Counted from the first letter of the stretch, positions 1 through 8,744 are shown. The stretch: 11,554 bases of DNA from Chitinophagales bacterium (GCA_020848315.1 JADLAH010000222.1:1-11554), one strand, 5' to 3'. Numbers and translations: made by a program. The notes: generated by a model not told the origin, from the letters alone.

Positions 1-267
1 TAAGGTGATGTTAATCAACCACTGAATCCAAACACCTTGTTCGGAAGCCGGAGGCGGCAGCAAGGTTTTTGCATACGTGAAAGAGGTAACAATCGAGTAG
101 ATTAAGATACCAAATCCCAGTACAGATACAAATATCGCAGAGTTGCCAAACGTTTCTTCCTCCTTATCGCCTGAGCGGAGAGACTTGATTAAATCTGACG
201 CCTTGCTTATCTGTACAATCACAATGTACAGCAACACTAACGTTAATAAGCCTAATATAATTGACAT
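1..267 (-). CDS. coxB: Cytochrome c oxidase subunit II, N-terminal part (runs off the left edge)
   Basis: This is the first 89 residues of an open frame that is still open at the window edge. It begins at an ATG 12 bases after the actF stop codon. The translation starts MSIILGLLTLVLLYIVIVQI, a first membrane segment at about residues 3-20. A charged stretch follows (about 21-40, with SLRSGDKEEE), then a second membrane segment at about 45-63 and the start of a loop rich in proline (LLPPPAS at 69-75). Two N-terminal helices are the usual anchor of oxidase subunit II, which carries the CuA site in its periplasmic domain. That domain lies outside the window, so CuA ligands cannot be checked. The position straight after an ACIII operon fits the Bacteroidota order, in which oxidase subunits follow actF. 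The call rests on hydropathy, resemblance to Bacteroidota subunit II N-termini and context. Confidence 0.8.
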   Translation of the reverse strand, partial: MSIILGLLTLVLLYIVIVQISKASDLIKSLRSGDKEEETFGNSAIFVSVLGFGILIYSIVTSFTYAKTLLPPPASEQGVWIQWLINITL

Positions 268-279
268 GTTGAGCTAAAT

Positions 280-1629
280 TTAAATATGATGGTGATAACT
301 TTCATTTACATACGGATGCGTAGTAGAGGCCAGGTCTTTCACTTTAGACAGGATGAATAAAGTTAAGTAAATGAACACACTACCGATCATCAGCAACAAG
401 CCGATGCTTATCAGGCCGAAACCTCCTTTTGGTAAAATCGGCGGACAGTTCATCAGGAAGAACGCGGCAAACTGACCGAAGATGATAATAACCGCAGCTA
501 CTATCGTCGTATTTTTAGAACGTTTGGAGTTACGTGTCATCAGGATGAAGAAAGGCAGGATAAAGTTCAGTACAAAAGAGAAGTGGAACAGGAAACCATA
601 GTTATCTGCGCTTCTTCTCAGTCGGAAATATTCTGTCTCTTCCGGGATATTTGCATACCAAATCAGCATGTACTGTGCGAACCAGGTATAAGTCCAGAAT
701 ACGCTGATGGCAAACATCAGTTTCGCTACATCGTGCAAGTGGTTATCATTTACTCTTGGCAGATACCCCTGACCTTTCAGATAGTGAATCAACACCAACA
801 TGATAGACAGGAATGTTACCGCACCACCAGCCATGGTATTCCATGTAAACATGGTACTATACCAGTGTGGTTGAATTGACATAGACCAGTACCAGGTAGC
901 AAATGTATTAATCAGGAATGCAACGATTACGATAGTTACTGCTGCAATCATGCGGCTTTTAGAAAACCACTTCAGGGATGGATTGATATCCAGCGCAGTA
1001 AGTGTTTTCCACCAGTATGCCACTAAGGCAACTGCAGAACCGGCAATCAGTACGAAGAATATCCAGAACGTTTTCAAGTTGAGGAAGTCATGTTTAGAAG
1101 CCAGCAATGCATCATAACGTGGATCTTTCGGGTCATAGAGATATTCGTGTGTCCACTCGAAAATATCATGGTTGAAGAACACAAACATACCTGCCAACAA
1201 CGCGAGGAACAGAATAATCGTCACAGACATCGCCAATGGGATCTTCTGAATCTGGATATGCCATCCACCCCAAGCGAGATTCGTAGCTGCGAGGAAGAAT
1301 AATGCCGCCAATGCGATATAGAACCCAAAGTAGAAAACGTTGTACGTGTTAATCATAATGGTTTTTCCCAACGTCACTTCCGGTGCATGATGACCGGCTG
1401 CAGCATGTGCATCGTGACCAGCTTCTTCAGTATGTGCAGCGTCGGCATGTGCATCTGCTTTTTCAGGTGAATGCTGAGCAGCAGCTACTTCATGACCGGT
1501 TGCATGATGTCCGGCATCTGCTGATTTATTTCCAAAAAACAGTATTCCCAACACCAGCAGCAGTACGCCTACCCCAAATGATAAGAATAATTTTTTTTGT
1601 GTGCTCGAATCAAAAACGTATGTATTCAT
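280..1629 (-). CDS. actF: Alternative complex III subunit ActF, ten-helix membrane protein
   Basis: A 449-residue integral membrane subunit of the quinol:cytochrome c oxidoreductase ACIII. I count ten hydrophobic helices. The first lies at about residues 16-33 and the other nine run from about residue 93 to about 432. ActF is the partner of ActC, to which it is distantly related (NrfD-like fold); in solved ACIII structures the two form the core of the membrane arm. A striking histidine-rich segment lies between helix 1 and helix 2, with His at 41, 42, 46, 53, 61, 66, 72, 75, 80 and 81 in an Ala/Asp/Glu background. The protein also ends in three consecutive histidines before the last residue. 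The start is the first ATG, 24 bases after the actE stop, with no purine-rich ribosome site. The identity is firm from position in the operon, length and topology; the role of the histidines is unknown to me. Confidence 0.9.
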   Translation of the reverse strand: MNTYVFDSSTQKKLFLSFGVGVLLLVLGILFFGNKSADAGHHATGHEVAAAQHSPEKADAHADAAHTEEAGHDAHAAAGHHAPEVTLGKTIMINTYNVFYFGFYIALAALFFLAATNLAWGGWHIQIQKIPLAMSVTIILFLALLAGMFVFFNHDIFEWTHEYLYDPKDPRYDALLASKHDFLNLKTFWIFFVLIAGSAVALVAYWWKTLTALDINPSLKWFSKSRMIAAVTIVIVAFLINTFATWYWSMSIQPHWYSTMFTWNTMAGGAVTFLSIMLVLIHYLKGQGYLPRVNDNHLHDVAKLMFAISVFWTYTWFAQYMLIWYANIPEETEYFRLRRSADNYGFLFHFSFVLNFILPFFILMTRNSKRSKNTTIVAAVIIIFGQFAAFFLMNCPPILPKGGFGLISIGLLLMIGSVFIYLTLFILSKVKDLASTTHPYVNESYHHHI

Positions 1630-1653
1630 TGCGAGAGTCTGTTTAATTGTTTT

Positions 1654-2247
1654 TTATTTTGTTGTTTCAGGGGCAGCAGGTGCTTCCGCAGCAGGTTGCG
1701 CAGATGCCTGTAATGATTTAACATAACTTAATACCAACCATCTTTCTCTGTGGTTCAATTGGGAAGCATGTGACCCCATCAACCCTTTGCCATACATCAG
1801 TGTGTGGTAACGCTGACCTTCCGGTTTTGACAGTAATGGTTCTGTCAGGTAAGATGGCGGCGGCGGGAATTTGTTGATTTGAACCAGGTGTCCCTGACCA
1901 TCTCCTTTGTCACCGTGGCAGATAGCACAGTTTACTTTAAAAAGTTTTTTACCTTCCCCATCGATCTCTTCCGCAGTGAATGCGAATGGATTTTTGATTT
2001 CGGTAGCAGCTCTTTCGTATTCTTCCTGTTGGAGCGGATAGATGTATTTTCCGCGGCCCACACTACCTTCCGGAGCCAGCTGATTGGATTTTCCGTCCTT
2101 GAATATCGGGTTAGGAGAACCCGCTTCATAAGCATACGGATTTGACATGTCCGGAACGTATTCTCTTCCAGGCTTTTTTTCGCTGCGAATGCAGGAAGTA
2201 AATCCGAGCACCAGCATGATTAACAGGATATGATATGACTTTAACAT
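1654..2247 (-). CDS. actE: Alternative complex III subunit ActE, monoheme cytochrome c lipoprotein
   Basis: A 197-residue c-type cytochrome. The N-terminus is a lipoprotein signal peptide with lipobox GFTSC, so the mature protein should start at Cys19 and be lipid-anchored. A single heme site, CAICH, lies at 107-111 and is followed by GDKGDGQG, typical of class I cytochrome c domains. The likely distal ligand is Met157 in YGKGLMGSHASQL; Met151 is the alternative. The stretch before the heme (about 24-90, with NPYAY and GRGKYIYPL) is the conserved ActE extension that packs on other subunits. The C-terminus (181-197) is a short Ala/Pro/Glu tail. In ACIII this heme is thought to be close to the exit point of electrons towards the oxidase or a soluble carrier. 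It starts 6 bases after the actD stop, so the two are probably translationally linked. Confidence 0.92.
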   Translation of the reverse strand: MLKSYHILLIMLVLGFTSCIRSEKKPGREYVPDMSNPYAYEAGSPNPIFKDGKSNQLAPEGSVGRGKYIYPLQQEEYERAATEIKNPFAFTAEEIDGEGKKLFKVNCAICHGDKGDGQGHLVQINKFPPPPSYLTEPLLSKPEGQRYHTLMYGKGLMGSHASQLNHRERWLVLSYVKSLQASAQPAAEAPAAPETTK

Positions 2248-2253
2248 AGCTTT

Positions 2254-2784
2254 TTATACTTCTTTTTGATAAACTTCGATAGCACCTTCTTTCTTCAAAA
2301 GTTCAGAAACAGCATTTACATAATTTGCATCTTTTGTACTGTCCAGTTCAAAAGTGAGTGCAAATAAATGGTCAGTTGTTCTTTCGTCAATGATTTTTGG
2401 TGTTTTACCCGGCCACAGCTTGCACAGGTAATAGAAAGAAACGGTCATACCTATCGCGGAGAATAATACGGTATGTTCGAAAGTAATAGGAACATAAGAC
2501 AGCAACGCCCAGTATGGTTTACCACCAAAATCCGTCGGATAGTTGAATTTGTTGATGAAGGTAATCATACTCAGTGCAACGGTAAGACCTGTTGCAGCAA
2601 AGAAGAAACCCGCCGTGTGCAAACGTGTAGGCTCCAATCCCATTGCATGCTCCAGTCCGTGTACCGGAAATGGCGTGTAAGCATCGGTAATTTCATAACC
2701 TGCTTTGCGAACATCTTTCACGGCGTGCATCAGTGTGTCATCGTCATCAAAGATTCCTACTAAATATTTTTTTGTATTGCTCAT
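2254..2784 (-). CDS. actD: Alternative complex III subunit ActD (DUF3341 family)
   Basis: A 176-residue small membrane subunit of ACIII. Residues 1-50 form a soluble domain that begins with a KYLVGIFDDDD strand-turn and contains the family signature AYTPFPVHGLEHAMGL (35-50). Two membrane helices follow at about 56-79 and 98-121, joined by a loop with FNYPTDFGGKPYW. A soluble tail (about 130-176) ends the protein. This domain order and length match DUF3341 proteins, found almost only in ACIII operons. The subunit has no redox motif: its only cysteine is Cys121, at the end of helix 2. It is taken to be structural, stabilising ActC and ActF. The start is the first ATG, 64 bases after the actC stop, the widest gap in the operon. 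I find no promoter there. Confidence 0.92.
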   Translation of the reverse strand: MSNTKKYLVGIFDDDDTLMHAVKDVRKAGYEITDAYTPFPVHGLEHAMGLEPTRLHTAGFFFAATGLTVALSMITFINKFNYPTDFGGKPYWALLSYVPITFEHTVLFSAIGMTVSFYYLCKLWPGKTPKIIDERTTDHLFALTFELDSTKDANYVNAVSELLKKEGAIEVYQKEV

Positions 2785-2848
2785 ATATGATAGTATTAAG
2801 TAGTAAGTAATACCAGAAAAACTGTTTACTCTATACTAAAATTTAATT

Positions 2849-4288
2849 TTAATCCCAGGTTCCTTTTTCTACAGAAACATTTTTATAAACTTCCTGTTCT
2901 TTTACTTCTTCCAGTTGTTTTGCTCTGTATTGGTTACCGGATACTTTCAGTACAGATTTAACCTCTGCAATGGCAATTACCGGGAAGAAACGGCAGAACA
3001 ATAAGAACAAGGTCATGAATAATCCCATCGAGCCAACGAAGATACCTACCTCAACCCATGTCGGTGAATAGTACAACCAGCTGGATGGCAAGTAATCTCT
3101 ATGCAGGGACGTTACGATAATTACGAAACGTTCGAACCACATACCAATGTTTACGAATATAGACATGATGAAAGTAACCGTTACGCTTCTTCTGAATTTT
3201 CTGAACCAGAAGATCTGCGGAGACAATAAGTTACAACCCATCATCGCCCAGTAAGACCACCAGTAAGGACCGAATGCTCTGTTGGCAAATGCATACTGCT
3301 CATACATGTTACCGGAATACCATGCCACGAAAATCTCCGTGAGGTAAGCGATACCTACCATGGTACCTGTCAGCAACAATACTTTATTCATAGACTCGAT
3401 GTGCGCGAGTGTGATATAGTCTTTCAGATCCATCACGTGGCGTGCCACGAGCATGAGCGTCAATACCATCGCGAAACCGGAGAAAATCGCACCGGCAACG
3501 AAGTATGGAGGCATGATGGTAGTGTGCCAGCCCGGAATAACGGAAGTAGCAAAGTCAAAGGATACGATAGTGTGTACGGATAATACGAGTGGTGTAGACA
3601 AACCTGCGAGAATCAGGGATAATGACTCCCATCTTTCCCAGTGTTTTGCTGTACCAATCCAGCCAAAGCTCAAGAAGTTGTAGAATTTCCATCTGCCCGG
3701 TGTTTTAGACTGGTCACGGATAGTACCAAAGTCAGGCACCAAACCGGTGTACCAGAATAATAAGGATACCGTGAAGTAAGTAGAAATCGCGAATACGTCC
3801 CACAATAACGGAGAAGTAAAGTTCACCCACAGCGGACCTCTTGTATTCGGATAAGGGAAGATGAAGAATGCATCCCAAACGCGGCCCATATGGAAAATCG
3901 GGAACTGACCGGCGCAGACTACCGCGAAGATTGTCATCGCCTCAGCAGCCCGGTTTACCCCTGTACGCCATTTCTGACGGAATAATAATAAGATTGCGGA
4001 GATAAGCGTACCGGCGTGACCGATACCGATCCACCAAACGAAGTTGGTGATATCCCATGCCCAACCTACGGTTTTATTGGCACCCCAGGTACCGATACCG
4101 AAAGCAACCTCCCAGGCGATACAGAATACGAACAAACCGGCAAATGCAGCAGATACCAGTGTCCAGATCAACCATTTTTTCTGGATTTTACCTGTTGTCG
4201 GTCTGACGATATCCTCCGTAATTTGTTTGTACGTTTTATTCCCGTTAATTAACGGTTCTCGTAGCGGTGATTCAAAATGACTTGCCAT
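2849..4288 (-). CDS. actC: Alternative complex III subunit ActC, NrfD/PsrC-like quinol-binding membrane protein
   Basis: A 479-residue membrane subunit of the NrfD/PsrC family with ten predicted helices between about residues 39 and 438. In ACIII this subunit holds the quinol oxidation site close to the iron-sulfur domain of ActB. Conserved polar residues within or beside helices include His91 ([15 protein letters not shown]), His133 ([11 protein letters not shown]), Asp164 ([10 protein letters not shown]), and His239 with Asp245 ([11 protein letters not shown]). These are candidates for quinol binding and proton transfer; I assign them by pattern, not by alignment. An N-terminal cytoplasmic stretch of about 36 residues and a charged C-terminal tail (about 441-479) flank the membrane part. 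It starts 31 bases after the actB stop. The NrfD-type protein next to an iron-sulfur protein is the same pairing as in polysulfide reductase, but the surrounding act genes settle the identity. Confidence 0.93.
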   Translation of the reverse strand: MASHFESPLREPLINGNKTYKQITEDIVRPTTGKIQKKWLIWTLVSAAFAGLFVFCIAWEVAFGIGTWGANKTVGWAWDITNFVWWIGIGHAGTLISAILLLFRQKWRTGVNRAAEAMTIFAVVCAGQFPIFHMGRVWDAFFIFPYPNTRGPLWVNFTSPLLWDVFAISTYFTVSLLFWYTGLVPDFGTIRDQSKTPGRWKFYNFLSFGWIGTAKHWERWESLSLILAGLSTPLVLSVHTIVSFDFATSVIPGWHTTIMPPYFVAGAIFSGFAMVLTLMLVARHVMDLKDYITLAHIESMNKVLLLTGTMVGIAYLTEIFVAWYSGNMYEQYAFANRAFGPYWWSYWAMMGCNLLSPQIFWFRKFRRSVTVTFIMSIFVNIGMWFERFVIIVTSLHRDYLPSSWLYYSPTWVEVGIFVGSMGLFMTLFLLFCRFFPVIAIAEVKSVLKVSGNQYRAKQLEEVKEQEVYKNVSVEKGTWD

Positions 4289-4319
4289 TATATCTTACTT
4301 TACGATTTTTTAGTGAATG

Positions 4320-7300
4320 TTATATACCAGGTTTGTGGATGAAATAATTTGCAGGCTCTTCTGTTTTGTTTCTCACTTTAACCTGATATCCTACAGACGA
4401 GAGGAAGTGTTGTTCTTCCAGTACGAAATAGTTTCTTCCGCTTTGGTCGAATGTTTGTGCGACAACGCCTTCTTTGTTGTTTTGGTCTCCGAACACAATC
4501 GCATTGGTAGGACAAGCTGTCTGACAAGCTGTTTTGATATCGCCATCTTTCAATGGACGACCTTCTTTCTTAGCGGTCAGCTTACCTTCCTGAATACGCT
4601 GTACGCAGAAAGAACATTTTTCAATCACACCACGGGATCTTGTTACTACATCCGGATTCAACACCATACGGGTTAAATCTTCGAACATGTAAGACTGTGC
4701 TTCTGTATCGTTGAAGGTCATAGCACCGTCATTGAATTTACCGAAGCTATCCACCCCTTGATAGTCGAGCCAGTTGAAGCGACGTACTTTATAAGGACAG
4801 TTGTTGGCGCAATATCTTGTACCGATACATCTGTTGTACGCCATTTGGTTCAAACCTTCAGAACTGTGGTTGGTTGCATTTACCGGACAAACGTTTTCGC
4901 AAGGCGCGTTGTCGCAATGCTGACACATCATTGGCTGGAATGCCACATCCGGATTATCCGGATTGCCGTTGTAATAGCGGTCGATACGCATCCAGTGCAT
5001 TTCCTGAGAACGGTACACCTGACGTTTACCCACTACAGGAACGTTATTTTCAATATTACAAGACACTACGCAGGCACCGCAACCGATACATGCATTCAGG
5101 TCTACAGTCATACCCCAGTGGTGACCTTGTTTGTAGTCGTTAGGTTTATAACCGTCGTATAATGATTTGCTGAAGTGTTCTTTGATGTGCTCTCTGTCTT
5201 CATTTCCGGAATGATCATTTTTCTGGAAATCAGCCAAAGTTGTTTCTTTCACGATAGCACTTCTGAAGCGCTTAGGACGCATAGGAAGGTTGTTATCCTC
5301 CATCAGTGTGTGGTAAGTCTGATTCAGACCCAGTTCGTATTTTTTGCCGGTCAGTTCCAGTGTAGCACCGTCTGTGCGGTAGCTGGTAGCACCGTTGCCT
5401 GCTTTCAGGAAAGGATATGCGTTTTTACCCACCAAATCCCCTGCTCTGCCCGCTTTTTCACGGCCGTAACCTAAAGCGATAGCGATGGTGTTGGCAGCCT
5501 GACCGAATTGTACTACTAAAGGTAATTCGATGGATTTACCATTCATGGTAACTTTAGCAATCGGAACATTTTTATCTGCCGGCTGGATGTCGTTTTCACT
5601 TAAACCCAGTGTTTTTGCGTAAGAATAAGGAACGCAGACATAGTTATCCCAGGTTACTTTGGATACCGGGTTCGGCATCTCCTGTAAGAATGGGTTATTC
5701 GCGAAAGTACCGTCACCGATACCTACTTTCTCATAGAATAAAACTTCGAGGCCTTTCGGAGCTGTGCTTGCGGAAGACACTGCAGCCACGGAAGCAGCCA
5801 CGTTGGCGGAAGCACCACCTGCAGCCCCCGGTGTACCGTAGAAACCAGCCTGCACTGCGGACTGATAGCCTGCGCCTGTTATTGCGGCACTTTCATTCTG
5901 AACAATCTGCGCAATCGGCGTAGTGTTGCCTGCCCAGTTGAACAGTGATTCTGCCGCCTGACGTGTTTCGAACAATGTGACAATAGCCGGCTGAACGAAG
6001 CCGTAAACACCTGTTTTAGGCTGGATGATATCCCATGACTCGAGGTAGTGGGAATCCGGTGCTACATACTGACAGAACTGAGCTGACTCGTCCGGTCTGT
6101 CTGCTGTGGATACCGATAAAGTTGCTTTTTTAATGGCATCCTTAAAGATATCTCCGTATGGTGTATTGTAAACAGGGTTAGCACCCAATAAGATAATTCC
6201 TTTATAAGCCCCGTTTTTCAGGTCGTTTGCCAATGTTGCCAATGACTCATCGTTACCTGTTTTCAGGTTGTAAGTATTCGCAGTGTCGATTACGCTGCCG
6301 TAGTTGCCTAAAACACCGTTGATGGCGTTTACCAGCAATTGTACGTCTACGTCATTGGTACCGGAAACTACCACAGATTTACCTTTGTTAGCCAGTAATT
6401 CTGCAGCTACTTTATCAATTCCTTCGTTCGCATCTTTTCCGCTCAGTGCTGCCACGCCGGAAATGCTGCCACCTACTTTAGACAAGAGGTTGATTAACGC
6501 CTGTTTCTCTTCAGATGGTTTGATAGGATATCTGTAATCCGCACTTGCACCGGTAATTGTCATAGTAGACTGGAACTGGTGGTGACGGGACATTTTTGGA
6601 TTTGCTTTGGTCGGTACGCGGTTAGCGATGTATTTCTTGGTGTTTTCCGTAGAAGATACATCTGTACCCAGGAAATCAGCGTTGAAACCAACGATTACTT
6701 CCGCTTTATCAAAATGAACGGTAGGAATAATGGCAGCCCCCAGACTCACCTGGTTCGCTTTCCTTACGGCATATTTAGAAATAGCATCATAGCTAACTAC
6801 AGTCGTAGTAGGATATTTAGCTACAAATGCGTCGATTGCTTTTTTAGTTACAACAGAGCTCAGAGAACCGGTTACCAGCGCAATTTTACCGCCTTCTGCA
6901 GCGATAGCCGCCAGTTTATCAGTAATTTCCGCGTCTGTTTTCGACCAAGATGCTTTTTTACCTTTAACAGTCGGCGTAGCCAGACGTGTTACATCGTATA
7001 AACTGAGTACGGAAGCTTGTGCTTTAGCATTGGTACCGCCTAAAGTCAGAGGAGCATCGCTGTTTCCTTCGATTTTGATTGGACGACCTTCTCTTGTTTT
7101 TACCAATACACTTACAAAGTCAGTTCCGTCACAGAATGTAGAAGCAAAATAATCTGCTACCCCCGGCGTTACTTCCGGCACCTGTTTTCTCAGGTCCATA
7201 GTGTAAGGAATTGCCTTGTGCGTAGGGATTTTACAAGCCGTTGCGAGTGCCGCAACAGATACGCTGAAACCCATAGCTTTGAGGAAGTCACGTCGGTTGG

Positions 7301-7421
7301 TACCTTCACCTTCCGGCTCGTTGGTATCTACTTCGTAGTTAAATTCTTTCGCAGCTTGTTCTTTGTATGCAGGAGTTTCGTTTAACTCCTCCAAGCTTGA
7401 CCAATATTTTTTGTTACTCAT
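4320..7421 (-). CDS. actB: Alternative complex III subunit ActB, molybdopterin-like domain fused to iron-sulfur domain
   Basis: A 1033-residue periplasmic redox subunit of ACIII. The N-terminus carries a twin-arginine motif NRRDFLK (Arg43, Arg44), a hydrophobic stretch and a possible lipobox ending at Cys63. Residues of about 65-740 resemble molybdopterin oxidoreductases; in ACIII this domain is known to lack the Mo cofactor. The C-terminal part is a ferredoxin-like domain with four Cys groups: C778/C781/C784/C788, C833/C836/C841/C845, C865/C871/C875, and C936/C939/C966/C970. The third group reads CIGTRYCANNCP, so Thr868 replaces one ligand, which predicts one [3Fe-4S] and three [4Fe-4S] clusters, as known for ACIII. 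Cysteines may be shared between clusters, as usual in this fold. A Gly/Ala/Ser-rich stretch occupies 532-554. The start is 30 bases after the actA stop; the next in-frame Met (Met50) lies inside the signal region, so the first ATG is right. Confidence 0.95.
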   Translation of the reverse strand: MSNKKYWSSLEELNETPAYKEQAAKEFNYEVDTNEPEGEGTNRRDFLKAMGFSVSVAALATACKIPTHKAIPYTMDLRKQVPEVTPGVADYFASTFCDGTDFVSVLVKTREGRPIKIEGNSDAPLTLGGTNAKAQASVLSLYDVTRLATPTVKGKKASWSKTDAEITDKLAAIAAEGGKIALVTGSLSSVVTKKAIDAFVAKYPTTTVVSYDAISKYAVRKANQVSLGAAIIPTVHFDKAEVIVGFNADFLGTDVSSTENTKKYIANRVPTKANPKMSRHHQFQSTMTITGASADYRYPIKPSEEKQALINLLSKVGGSISGVAALSGKDANEGIDKVAAELLANKGKSVVVSGTNDVDVQLLVNAINGVLGNYGSVIDTANTYNLKTGNDESLATLANDLKNGAYKGIILLGANPVYNTPYGDIFKDAIKKATLSVSTADRPDESAQFCQYVAPDSHYLESWDIIQPKTGVYGFVQPAIVTLFETRQAAESLFNWAGNTTPIAQIVQNESAAITGAGYQSAVQAGFYGTPGAAGGASANVAASVAAVSSASTAPKGLEVLFYEKVGIGDGTFANNPFLQEMPNPVSKVTWDNYVCVPYSYAKTLGLSENDIQPADKNVPIAKVTMNGKSIELPLVVQFGQAANTIAIALGYGREKAGRAGDLVGKNAYPFLKAGNGATSYRTDGATLELTGKKYELGLNQTYHTLMEDNNLPMRPKRFRSAIVKETTLADFQKNDHSGNEDREHIKEHFSKSLYDGYKPNDYKQGHHWGMTVDLNACIGCGACVVSCNIENNVPVVGKRQVYRSQEMHWMRIDRYYNGNPDNPDVAFQPMMCQHCDNAPCENVCPVNATNHSSEGLNQMAYNRCIGTRYCANNCPYKVRRFNWLDYQGVDSFGKFNDGAMTFNDTEAQSYMFEDLTRMVLNPDVVTRSRGVIEKCSFCVQRIQEGKLTAKKEGRPLKDGDIKTACQTACPTNAIVFGDQNNKEGVVAQTFDQSGRNYFVLEEQHFLSSVGYQVKVRNKTEEPANYFIHKPGI

Positions 7422-7451
7422 TTATATTATAGTTAATTGAGTTCTGGAATA

Positions 7452-8744
7452 TTAATAGTGACATTTTTGACATTCTGTACCGCCGATATCTTCCACGGTT
7501 ACTTTTCCTTTTGTACCTTTCTTCAGTTCATCGTGGTATTTCTGGAATACAGAATAGTAATTATTATCTGCAAATTTCACTTCTGTCTGACGGTGACAGT
7601 TGATACACCAGCCCATGGACAGTGGCGCGAATTGTTTCATTACTTCATACTCACCTACTTTACCGTGGCAAGTCTGACAGTCGATGCCACCTACTTTCAC
7701 GTGCTGTGCGTGGTTGAAGTATACGTGGTCAGGAAGATTGTGGATTTTCACCCATTCGATATTCTTAGGGGCTCTTTCAAACTGTTGTTTGTCAGGATTC
7801 CATCCGGCATAGTCGTAGATTTTAGCAATCTCGTCTTTTCCGTATTTTGGTCCCTGCTGCACATATTTGTGACAGTTCATACAGATCTGCGTACCCGGAA
7901 TGCCTGCGTGTTTACTTTTTTCAACACCGCTGTGGCAATACTGACACTCAATCTGATTCTGTCCTACGTGCAATGCGTGAGAGAACTTAATCGGCTGATC
8001 CGGTGCATATCCCTGAGAACGTCCCAAATCGATAGCGCCATTGAAGATATTGAACACCAACAGGATAGAACCTATCAGCAGCAATACTTTCAGCGTTTTC
8101 TTGTTAAAGATTTTTTTGTCGATAGACACTTCCTCTACCACCTGGCCTTCGCTTTCTTTCACTGCTTTATCCAGTTTGGAAGTTACGCCCCACAGCAAAC
8201 CTGCGAGTACCACCAGGAAACCTACGAGTGCCCAGATATACCAGGTAGCGTCACCCTCGTTGGTAGCAGCAGCAGGCGCACCTGCAGCGGCAGCACCCGG
8301 CGCCGGAGCTTCAAACGGAAGCGCAACACCCGCGTCTTTCGCCTTGATATAAATAAACATGTCAATAATCTGCTCTGCCGTCAATTGCGGGAAAGATTGC
8401 ATTACTGACTTGTTGTATTCGTTAAAGATTTTGTTGGCATACGGGTCACCGGAAGCAATCAGCTTGCTGGAGTTCTGAACCCAGGCAACGAGTTTGGCTT
8501 CGTTTTCCCATCTATCCCATGTTCCTGCCAGTGCAGGACCTACCACCTTTCTATCGACAGCGTGGCATGCAGTACAGTTGGCTTTATACAACTCCATCCC
8601 TTTCTTCGCCTTGTCTACCATAGCGGCGTCAGCCGGATCTACATCCGGGATTGCTACAGCAGCGAAAGTTCTACTAGAGAATGCGAGCGATAAAACTAGT
8701 ACTATTAGTGTGAGGACTCCTCTGATTTGTTTACAAGAATGCAT
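7452..8744 (-). CDS. actA: Alternative complex III subunit ActA: monoheme cytochrome c domain fused to a pentaheme domain
   Basis: First gene of the operon, 430 residues from the chosen start. Order: a signal peptide (about 1-28, ending near TFA-AVA); a class I cytochrome c domain with CTACH at 57-61, GPALAGTWDRW at 69-79 and probable Met115 ligand in SVMQSFPQLT; an Ala/Pro linker (about 145-165); two membrane helices (167-187 and 218-236); and a pentaheme domain with heme sites at C267-H271, C288-H292, C356-H360, C380-H384 and C425-H429. The last site sits one residue from the C-terminus. Extra His residues, for example in FSHALH and FNHAQH, are candidates for the second axial ligand. The pentaheme domain passes electrons from ActB towards ActE. 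The frame is open upstream to 8801, but the promoter box at 8769-8776 lies inside that extension, and the signal peptide begins properly at 8744. A shorter ActA without the front domain is described in Rhodothermus. Confidence 0.93.
   Translation of the reverse strand: MHSCKQIRGVLTLIVLVLSLAFSSRTFAAVAIPDVDPADAAMVDKAKKGMELYKANCTACHAVDRKVVGPALAGTWDRWENEAKLVAWVQNSSKLIASGDPYANKIFNEYNKSVMQSFPQLTAEQIIDMFIYIKAKDAGVALPFEAPAPGAAAAGAPAAATNEGDATWYIWALVGFLVVLAGLLWGVTSKLDKAVKESEGQVVEEVSIDKKIFNKKTLKVLLLIGSILLVFNIFNGAIDLGRSQGYAPDQPIKFSHALHVGQNQIECQYCHSGVEKSKHAGIPGTQICMNCHKYVQQGPKYGKDEIAKIYDYAGWNPDKQQFERAPKNIEWVKIHNLPDHVYFNHAQHVKVGGIDCQTCHGKVGEYEVMKQFAPLSMGWCINCHRQTEVKFADNNYYSVFQKYHDELKKGTKGKVTVEDIGGTECQKCHY

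Noticed and set aside
2793..2813. Inverted repeat GTATTA/TAATAC in the 64-base gap between actC and actD
   Set aside because: Six AT-rich pairs with a 9-base loop make a very weak stem, and such repeats arise easily by chance here. The operon continues past it.
4320..7421. ActB as an active molybdenum reductase, for example a polysulfide or formate-type enzyme next to an NrfD-like protein
   Set aside because: The full set of act genes, including the DUF3341 protein and the multiheme ActA, identifies ACIII, in which this domain carries no Mo cofactor.
7437..8408. A 323-codon open frame on the plus strand
   Set aside because: It lies wholly antisense to actA and its 3' intergenic gap. The minus-strand frame has six heme motifs, while the plus-strand translation is a Phe/Val/His-rich string without domain features, as expected for a shadow frame.
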